From positions 1 to 9,245 of the forward strand of contig URJN01000069.1 in assembly GCA_900548125.1 (NCBI GenBank): 9,245 nucleotides of DNA, written 5' to 3'. The notes under the pieces are model-generated. The model was not told the DNA's origin, searched no databases, and was given only the letters and a program-made list of their open reading frames with translations. How positions within the stretch are numbered: position 1 is the stretch's first letter; each line of letters opens with the position of its first letter. The position numbers and the translations under genes are program-made. Of the stretch, positions 1 to 5,150 are shown one piece after another. The stretch is from an uncultured Eubacteriales bacterium (GTDB lineage Bacteria; Bacillota; Clostridia; Christensenellales; Aristaeellaceae).

Positions 1-1
1 G

Positions 2-658
2 CTCCTTGCCGAAAAAGGCATCGATCTTGAAATCGTCGTCTTTGCCGATTATGTTCAGCCGAACCTTCAGCTCGAAGCGGGCGATCTGGATGCGAACTAC
101 TTCCAGCATATCCCCTATCTGGAGAATTTCAACAACGACAACGGCACGCATCTGGTGAGCGCGGGCGCGGTTCACTATGAGCCGATGGGTCTGTATGTGA
201 ACCCGGCGAAGGAGATCGCTCTGGATTCCATTCCGGACGGTGCGACCATCGCTATCCCGAACGACCCGACCAACGAAGCCCGTGCGCTGGGGCTGCTGGA
301 GTTCAACGGTCTGCTCAAGCTGGAAGACACCAAGGATCAGAAGGCGACCATTTTGAACATCGCCGAGAATCCGCATAAGTTTGATTTCGTTGAGGTCGAG
401 GCTGCGCAGGTGCCGCGTACGCTGGCGGACGTCGATCTGGGCGTCATCAATTCCAACTACGCGCTTCAGGCGGGTGTGGACGTTGTCGGCACGCCGATTG
501 CCTATGAAAGCACCGAAGTCGCTTATCCGAACATCATTGCCATCCGTGAGGGCGATGACCGCGAAGAACTCAAGACGCTGGTTGAAGTGCTTCAGGGCGA
601 TGAAATCGTGAACTTCATCAACGAAACCTACAAGGGTGCTGTCGTTCCGACGAAGTAA
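2..658 (+). CDS. metQ: MetQ/NlpA-family substrate-binding lipoprotein, 5' partial
   Basis: The open frame enters from the left edge, so the start, signal peptide and lipobox cysteine lie outside the window; 218 residues are visible before the TAA. The visible part is typical of the NlpA/MetQ family (lipoprotein_9): FADYVQPNLQLEAGDLDANY followed by FQHIPYLENFN, then VHYEPMGLY, and a C-terminal lobe ending in a lysine-rich tail. Members are membrane-anchored receptors that deliver methionine (L or D), or related amino acids, to the MetN-MetI ABC transporter. The binding-protein gene is usually the last of a metN-metI-metQ operon, and the strong terminator directly behind the stop fits that position. 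The GTG at 155 is an internal valine, not a start. Family assignment is firm; methionine as substrate is inferred from the family, because other NlpA proteins bind other ligands. Confidence 0.9.
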   Translation, partial: LLAEKGIDLEIVVFADYVQPNLQLEAGDLDANYFQHIPYLENFNNDNGTHLVSAGAVHYEPMGLYVNPAKEIALDSIPDGATIAIPNDPTNEARALGLLEFNGLLKLEDTKDQKATILNIAENPHKFDFVEVEAAQVPRTLADVDLGVINSNYALQAGVDVVGTPIAYESTEVAYPNIIAIREGDDREELKTLVEVLQGDEIVNFINETYKGAVVPTK

Positions 659-679
659 AGCCCGTCAATCCTTATGAAG

Positions 680-722
680 AACGACCTTCTTTTGCTTGCA
701 GCGCAGAAGAAGGTCGTTTTTT
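680..722 (+). terminator. Rho-independent terminator after metQ
   Basis: A perfect 12-bp stem is formed by AACGACCTTCTT (680-691) and AAGAAGGTCGTT (707-718). The 15-nt loop has a minor inner TGC/GCA pairing, and a run of six T covers 717-722. It starts 22 nt after the metQ stop and isolates that transcript from dapF. Confidence 0.92.
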
Positions 723-940
723 GCACAATTCGTTGAACCTTGTTTGCTTACGGCAGAGGATGATTATCCGGCAAAAGCACATCCAATCGTTGATTCTCCG
801 AATGAGGATACTTTGTACTTTCAAAAAGAATAGGAAGGAAATACAGGCTCAAGGGCGAATTTGTTAAAGACGGAGGGAAGCTGTGCAGATTGCGAATGCG
901 CGCTTTCCTGATTCTTGGTGCAAAGGCGGGCGATACTGCG
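723..940. other. Intergenic leader ahead of dapF, no convincing gene
   Basis: About 218 nt, visibly more AT-rich than the genes. It must hold the dapF promoter, but no box pair is strong. The best I see is TTGTTT (740-745), a 16-nt spacer and GATTAT (762-767), which is weak. A purine-rich GGAGGG (872-877) is the best Shine-Dalgarno-like site. It lies 5 nt before an out-of-frame GTG (883) and 12 nt before a TTG (890) that is in the dapF frame. An open stretch from 744 to a TAG at 831-833 has no ribosome site and no ATG, so it is not called as a gene. Confidence 0.5.
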
Positions 941-1775
941 GTGATAAGGTTTACCAAGATGCAGGGACTTGGCAACGATTATATTTATATCAATGCGTTT
1001 GAAGAATGTGTCGATGATCCGGTTGGCGAAGAAAATCAGCGACAGGCATTTTGGCGTTGGCAGCGACGGACTGGTGCTGATTGCGCCGAGCGAAACGGCG
1101 GATTTCCGCATGGTGATGTACAATGCGGATGGGTCGCGCGGGGCGATGTGCGGAAATGCGGCGCGGTGCGTTGCCAAATATGTCTATGACAGAGGGATGA
1201 CGCAAAAGACCGTCATCGAGCTGCAAACCGATTCCGGAATCAAGACGCTGCACCTGACGGTTCGGGATGGCGTGACGCAAAGCGTCTGCGTGGATATGGG
1301 CGTGCCCATTCTGGAATGCGAAAAGGTTCCCTGTCTGCTGGGACAGGGTCTGGTCAAAAAAGCACCGATTACAGTGCTGGGACGCACGTTTGAAATCACG
1401 CCCGTGTCGATGGGCAATCCGCACGGCGTTATTTTTATCGATGAGCCTGTCGAGCAGTTCGAGTTGGATAAGTACGGGCCGGCACTTGAGCATCACCCTG
1501 CGTTTCCTGAAAAAGTGAATATCGAGTTTGTCAATGTGCTTTCCCCGACGCGGCTGAGAATGCGCGTTTGGGAGCGCGGAAGCGGCATCACGCTGGCGTG
1601 TGGAACGGGTTCCTGCGCGGTGCTGGCGGCGGCAAGCCTGTGCGGTCTGGCGGACAGGCAGGCGGAGATCGTGTTGGATGGCGGCGTGCTTCAGGACGAA
1701 TGGAGCGAAAAAACGGGTCATGTCCTGATGACAGGTCCGGCTGCCTTTGTGTTCAATGGGGAATACGACGGATAA
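941..1775 (+). CDS. dapF: Diaminopimelate epimerase, reading frame interrupted
   Basis: DapF interconverts LL- and meso-diaminopimelate in the cytoplasm, the last shared step to lysine and to DAP cross-links in peptidoglycan. The N-terminus reads in one frame from GTG 941 (MIRFTKMQGLGNDYIYINAF, then EECVDDP). From about 1023 the homology continues in the frame one base later (LAKKISDRHFGVGSDGLVLI) to the TAA at 1773-1775. Both catalytic cysteines are present: MCGNAARC (codon 1149-1151) and ACGTGSCA (codon 1599-1601), near residues 72 and 222 if the frame is restored. So are MGNPHGV, FPEKVNIEFV and the ERG of RVWERGSGITL. The restored length of about 279 residues is normal for the family. GTG 941 is chosen because homology begins there and AAAGGCGGG (922-930) lies 10 nt upstream; ATG 896 and TTG 890 are in-frame alternatives. 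The break is either a real inactivating indel or a consensus error. Confidence 0.85.
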
Positions 1776-1796
1776 CACGGAAAGCGAGGAAAGCCC

Positions 1797-2411
1797 ATGA
1801 CGTTGGTGACGGAAGCGGTTATTTTCGCCGCGCAGGCGCATGACGGCGCAGCACGCAAGGGTTCGGTCATCCCGTATATCGTTCATCCGATGGAGGTTGT
1901 GGCGATTTGCGCTACGCTGACGGACGACCCGCAGGTGCTGGCTGCCGCCGCGCTGCACGATGTAATGGAGGACTGCGGAGTTGGCTTTGATGAGCTGAGC
2001 AGCCGCTTTGGCGTCCGCGTCGCGGGGCTGGTCTGTCAGGAGAGCCAGCAGTACAGCGGCGATCCCTGTCAGACGTGGAACAGGCGCAAGCTCGGTGCTG
2101 TTCGGCGCATCTGCGCCGGATGCCGCGCGACGAAAATCATTGCGCTGGGGGATAAGCTGAGCAACATGCGCGCCATCAGCCGCGACTTCATTCGGGACGG
2201 CGAAGCGATGTTTCAGAAATTCCATCAGCATGATAAACGGCGTCATGCGTGGTATTACAGAAGCTGTACGGCAGGGCTGAAGAGCGAATTGGGCGATACG
2301 CCTGCGTGGCAGGAACTTGATGAGCTGGTCGGGCAGGTGTTTGACGGGGTCGAAAGCCTTGCGCCCGATGAGCAGAGCGAAGGCGGCGAAACGGGGGCTT
2401 GCGCCGTATAG
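1797..2411 (+). CDS. HD-domain phosphohydrolase, RelA/SpoT-hydrolase-like (204 aa)
   Basis: A single-domain HD protein resembling the hydrolase half of RelA/SpoT enzymes and the stand-alone MESH1 type. Visible metal-ligand motifs are H30 (YIVHP), H54-D55 (AALHDVMED, with the E58-D59 pair of this family) and D119 (LGDKLSNMR). H15 (AQAHDGAARKG) matches the N-terminal family histidine. No synthetase, TGS or ACT domain follows. The C-terminal part (HAWYYRS, DTPAWQELDELV) resembles small HD proteins of Clostridia. ATG 1797 has GAGGA (1786-1790) 6 nt upstream and lies 21 nt after dapF, so the two are probably co-transcribed. The oddity is residues 103-112 (RRICAGCRAT), which do not look like the family. 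The same DNA in another frame gives AHLRRMPRDE, which runs naturally into KIIALGDKLSN, so two compensating indels are suspected. (p)ppGpp as substrate is a family-based guess; other nucleotides are possible. Confidence 0.82.
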   Translation: MTLVTEAVIFAAQAHDGAARKGSVIPYIVHPMEVVAICATLTDDPQVLAAAALHDVMEDCGVGFDELSSRFGVRVAGLVCQESQQYSGDPCQTWNRRKLGAVRRICAGCRATKIIALGDKLSNMRAISRDFIRDGEAMFQKFHQHDKRRHAWYYRSCTAGLKSELGDTPAWQELDELVGQVFDGVESLAPDEQSEGGETGACAV

Positions 2412-2418
2412 AGCGCAA

Positions 2419-2437
2419 TTCGCGCAAAAAGCGCGAA
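2419..2437. repeat. Perfect inverted repeat between HD gene and purA promoter
   Basis: TTCGCGC (2419-2425) and GCGCGAA (2431-2437) flank an AAAAA loop. It begins 8 nt after the HD gene stop and ends 5 nt before the purA -35 box. There is no T-run, so it is not a canonical terminator. It could be a weak transcript 3' end for dapF-HD or an upstream regulator site; nothing in the sequence decides between these. Confidence 0.45.
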
Positions 2438-2442
2438 ACCGC

Positions 2443-2471
2443 TTGACAAAACCTGTGCTTTCCTGTATCAT
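2443..2471 (+). promoter_or_regulatory. Sigma-A promoter for purA
   Basis: A perfect -35 TTGACA (2443-2448), a 17-nt spacer and -10 TATCAT (2466-2471, one mismatch to TATAAT). Transcription should begin near 2478, giving a leader of about 66 nt before the purA ATG. No purine riboswitch or attenuator hairpin with a T-run is visible in that leader. Confidence 0.85.
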
Positions 2472-2543
2472 AAACGACTGGTTAAATGAGAATCACTTTG
2501 CGGCTTTTGCTGCTTCTGCTTTGTGAAAGGGGTTGAACCTTCC

Positions 2544-3818
2544 ATGGTACGCGCGATTGTCGGTGCGAACTGGGGCGACGAGGGCAAGGGTAAGATTACC
2601 GATATGCTTGCGTCTGAATCCGATATTGTGGTTCGCTTTCAGGGCGGTGCGAACGCCGGTCATACCATCATCAATGATTATGGCCGCTTTGCGCTCCATC
2701 TTCTGCCCAGCGGTGTGTGTACGCCGAATGTGGTCAACGTGCTTGGCCCGGGCGTTGCGCTGGATATCGAATTTTTCCTCAAAGAGCTGGCTTCCATTGA
2801 AGAACAGGGCTTGCCTGCGCCGAAGATTCTGATTTCCGAACGCGCACAGGTGCTGATGCCGTATCATGTGGCACTGGACTGCTACGAGGAAGAACGTCTG
2901 GGCAAGAATTCCTTTGGCTCGACCAAGTCCGGCATTGCGCCGTTCTATGGCGACAAGTTCCAGAAAATCGGCTTGCAGCTCTGCCAGCTGTATTATCCGG
3001 AGGTACTGCGTGAGAAGCTCGCGCATGCGCTGGATATCAAGAACGCCATCATCGTCAACCTCTATCATAAAGAGCCGGTCGATTTGGAGCAGATGATTGC
3101 CAAGCTGACCGACCTCGCTGAGCGCATTCGTCCGTATGTCGCCGATACCGACGCATACATGATGCAGGCTGTGCGCGACGGCAAGAAGATTCTGCTGGAG
3201 GGGCAGCTCGGCACCCTGCGCGATCCGGATCACGGTATTTATCCGATGGTCACCTCTTCCTCTCCGCTGGCAGGCTACGGTCCGGTCGGCGCGGGTGTTC
3301 CGGTTTGGAGCATCAAGGAGGTCATTGCAGTGACCAAGGCATATTCTTCCTGCGTCGGCGCCGGCCCGTTCACGACGGAGCTGTTCGGCGAGGAAGCCGA
3401 GGAGCTGCGCAAGCGAGGCGGAGACCGCGGCGAATACGGTGCGACGACGGGTCGTCCGCGCCGCGTCGGCTGGTTTGACTGTGTGGCGACCCGTTACGGC
3501 TGTGAGATGCAGGGCGCGACGGAGGTCGCCATGACGAACCTCGACGTGCTGGGCTATCTCGACGAGATTCCGGTCTGCGTGGCGTATGAGTTCAACGGCG
3601 AGCGCGTGGATAACTTCCCCGTGACGCCGAAGCTCGAACAGTGCAAGCCGATTTACGTCAAGCTGCCGGGCTGGAAGTGCGATACCCGCGGCATCAAGAA
3701 CTTTGATGAACTGCCGGAGAACGCCCGCCACTACATCGAATTCCTCGAGAAGGAAGTCGGCTGCCCGTTCAAGCTCATTTCCAACGGACCTCGCCGCGAC
3801 GAGATCATCTATCGTTAA
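2544..3818 (+). CDS. purA: Adenylosuccinate synthetase
   Basis: PurA joins IMP and aspartate using GTP to form adenylosuccinate, the first committed step from IMP to AMP, in the cytoplasm. The 424-residue product has the normal family length and is intact throughout. The GTP-binding P-loop GANWGDEGKGK is at residues 7-17, with the general base D12 and catalytic H40 in NAGHT. GTLRDPDHGIYPMVTSSSP is the counterpart of the family's GTLLDIDHGTYPYVTSSN. TTGRPRRVGWFD carries the aspartate and IMP-site arginines. The A-N-W-G-D-E variant of the usual A-Q-W-G-D-E resembles forms known from Clostridia. ATG 2544 is chosen over the in-frame GTG 2523 because homology starts at MVRAIVGANWG and AAAGGGG (2526-2532) lies 11 nt upstream. 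The gene has its own near-consensus promoter and appears to end at the terminator at 3935-3966. Confidence 0.97.
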   Translation: MVRAIVGANWGDEGKGKITDMLASESDIVVRFQGGANAGHTIINDYGRFALHLLPSGVCTPNVVNVLGPGVALDIEFFLKELASIEEQGLPAPKILISERAQVLMPYHVALDCYEEERLGKNSFGSTKSGIAPFYGDKFQKIGLQLCQLYYPEVLREKLAHALDIKNAIIVNLYHKEPVDLEQMIAKLTDLAERIRPYVADTDAYMMQAVRDGKKILLEGQLGTLRDPDHGIYPMVTSSSPLAGYGPVGAGVPVWSIKEVIAVTKAYSSCVGAGPFTTELFGEEAEELRKRGGDRGEYGATTGRPRRVGWFDCVATRYGCEMQGATEVAMTNLDVLGYLDEIPVCVAYEFNGERVDNFPVTPKLEQCKPIYVKLPGWKCDTRGIKNFDELPENARHYIEFLEKEVGCPFKLISNGPRRDEIIYR

Positions 3819-3854
3819 GCATTTTTGACATATGGACATGAAGGAGGAAACAGC

Positions 3855-3935
3855 ATGAAGCGCATCGGTTTTGCGGATTCGGTGATGATGGATGCTCTGT
3901 TTCCTTTTTTCCTGTCTTTTTGTCATTCTTTTTGA
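3855..3935 (+). CDS. Possible 26-residue small protein downstream of purA
   Basis: An ATG-to-TGA frame of 27 codons begins 36 nt after the purA stop. It has an excellent ribosome site, AAGGAGG (3841-3847), 7 nt before the ATG; this is the best Shine-Dalgarno match in the window. The product starts with a basic MKRIGFADS stretch and ends in a Phe-rich hydrophobic segment (FPFFLSF), so a small membrane-associated peptide is conceivable. I recognise no family. The stop codon abuts the base of the terminator stem, so it would be the last cistron of the purA transcript. It could instead be a remnant of a truncated gene that kept its start signals, or chance: the T-rich 3' half overlaps the approach to the terminator. 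Confidence 0.35.
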   Translation: MKRIGFADSVMMDALFPFFLSFCHSF

Positions 3936-3966
3936 GAAAGCCGCCGTTTTGGGCGGCTTTCTTTTT
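3935..3966 (+). terminator. Rho-independent terminator of the purA transcript
   Basis: AGAAAGCCGCC (3935-3945) pairs perfectly with GGCGGCTTTCT (3952-3962) around a 6-nt GTTTTG loop. The T-run spans 3962-3966. It lies 15 nt upstream of the carA -35 box and insulates purA from carAB. Confidence 0.93.
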
Positions 3967-3980
3967 GCATATCCGGCAGA

Positions 3981-4010
3981 TTGACGAAACGCATAGGATT
4001 GCCGTATAAT
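3981..4010 (+). promoter_or_regulatory. Sigma-A promoter for carAB
   Basis: -35 TTGACG (3981-3986), an 18-nt spacer and a perfect -10 TATAAT (4005-4010). The start point should be near 4017, leaving a leader of about 50 nt. The leader has CATGAA (4024-4029) and TTCATG (4044-4049) as a 6-bp inverted repeat. No PyrR-type attenuator or clear ARG box is visible. Confidence 0.85.
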
Positions 4011-4067
4011 GGGCGATTGTATGCATGAAATATCCAATACGTGTTCATGAAAAAGGAGAGTGCGCCG

Positions 4068-5135
4068 ATGGCAACATTGATTCTTGAGGACGGCACCCGC
4101 TATGAGGGAACGCTGTTCGGGCACAAGGCTCCGGTAACGGGAGAGGTCGTCTTTACGACCGGCATGACCGGCTATCAGGAAACATTGACCGACCCGTCTT
4201 ATTGTGGTCAGATTGTCTGCATGACCTATCCGCTCATTGGCAACGTGGGCATCAATGATATCGACAACGAGAGCGCAGGCGTTCGGATGCGCGGCTTGAT
4301 TGTATCCGAGCTGTGCGATGTGCCGAGCAACTGGCAGATGAAAAAGACGCTCGATCAGTATCTGAACGAGCAGGGCGTCACCGGTCTCTACGGCGTGGAT
4401 ACCCGTGCGCTGACCCGCCATGTCCGTGAGTTCGGCACGCTTCGCGGGCGCATCGTCGAGGGCGAACCGACTGAAGAGGATATTGTGTTGGCAAAGAACC
4501 ACGAGATGCACGATCAGGTCGCTCAATGCACCTGCAAAGAGGCTTACGACATTCAAGGCGAAGGCAAGTACAACATCGCCGTGATGGACTTCGGTCTCAA
4601 GCGCGGCATCCTGCGTTCGCTGCTCAGCCGCGGCTGCACCCTGCGCGTATTTCCGGCAGACACGGACGCTCAGACCATCCTTGATTCGGGCTGCGACGGC
4701 GTGATGCTGACCAACGGCCCCGGAGATCCGCAGGATAACCCGAGGGCAATTGCTGCGATTCGCGAGCTGATGGGCAAAAAGCCGATGTTCGGCATCTGCC
4801 TGGGTCATCAGCTGATGGCTCTGGCGATGGGCGGACGCACGGTTCAGATGAAATACGGTCATCATGGCGCAAACCATCCGGTCAAGGATTTGAATCGCGG
4901 CACTTGCTCGGTTACGGCGCAGAACCATGGCTACATGGTCGATCCCGAGCATCTGCCGGAGGGCGCGGTCGTCAGCCATGTCAACTGGAACGATCAGACG
5001 GTCGAAGGCGTCCGCTATACCGAGCAGAATGCGTTCTCCGTGCAGTTCCATCCGGAAGCCTGCGGAGGACCGTGTGAAACGGCATATCTGTTTGACGATT
5101 TCCTTGCCATGGTCATGGCAAATAAAGAACAGTAA
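4068..5135 (+). CDS. carA: Carbamoyl-phosphate synthase small (glutaminase) subunit
   Basis: CarA hydrolyses glutamine and passes the ammonia to CarB for carbamoyl phosphate synthesis, which feeds pyrimidine and arginine biosynthesis. The 355-residue protein is close to the usual length. The N-terminal CPSase small-chain domain (about 1-130) has the hallmark GMTGYQETLTDPSYCGQIV. The class I glutamine amidotransferase domain follows, with TNGPGDPQDNP, nucleophile C244 in GICLGHQL, and H328 and E330 in FHPE. The usual loop after this glutamate is slightly altered (ACGGPCETAYLFDDF). ATG 4068 is preferred over in-frame GTG 4041 and ATG 4047 because AGGAGA (4054-4059) sits 8 nt upstream and homology begins at MATLILEDGT. 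carB starts 15 nt after the stop, so the two form one operon. Confidence 0.97.
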   Translation: MATLILEDGTRYEGTLFGHKAPVTGEVVFTTGMTGYQETLTDPSYCGQIVCMTYPLIGNVGINDIDNESAGVRMRGLIVSELCDVPSNWQMKKTLDQYLNEQGVTGLYGVDTRALTRHVREFGTLRGRIVEGEPTEEDIVLAKNHEMHDQVAQCTCKEAYDIQGEGKYNIAVMDFGLKRGILRSLLSRGCTLRVFPADTDAQTILDSGCDGVMLTNGPGDPQDNPRAIAAIRELMGKKPMFGICLGHQLMALAMGGRTVQMKYGHHGANHPVKDLNRGTCSVTAQNHGYMVDPEHLPEGAVVSHVNWNDQTVEGVRYTEQNAFSVQFHPEACGGPCETAYLFDDFLAMVMANKEQ

Positions 5136-5150
5136 GAGGGGGACAAGCGC

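Noticed and set aside
744..833. Open stretch with an acidic, protein-like translation (ends in LYFQKE) between metQ terminator and dapF
   Set aside because: It has no ATG and no ribosome site, the only start would be TTG, and upstream extension runs into the terminator stem. A gene remnant is possible but unsupported.
1013..1031. Programmed +1 ribosomal frameshift in dapF
   Set aside because: No known dapF uses recoding, and no slippery codon, in-frame stop at the shift or downstream structure is seen; an indel or consensus error is simpler.
990..2471. 493-codon antisense frame spanning dapF and the HD gene
   Set aside because: It has no family resemblance and mirrors GC-rich sense genes. 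Its continuity across the suspected indels does not argue for coding.
3825..3830. TTGACA just after the purA stop as a promoter -35 for the small ORF
   Set aside because: No -10-like hexamer occurs 16-18 nt downstream; that position is the ribosome site and start region of the small ORF.
4024..4049. CATGAA/TTCATG inverted repeat in the carA leader as an arginine operator or attenuator
   Set aside because: It does not match the ARG box pattern, has a 14-nt gap, and no T-run follows; a 6-bp match overlapping start-region ATGs is likely chance.
2493..5051. Very long antisense open frame opposite purA and carA (852 codons)
   Set aside because: The sense strand encodes intact PurA and CarA with family motifs and their own promoters and ribosome sites; the antisense frame is a by-product of GC-rich codon use with few TTA, CTA and TCA codons.
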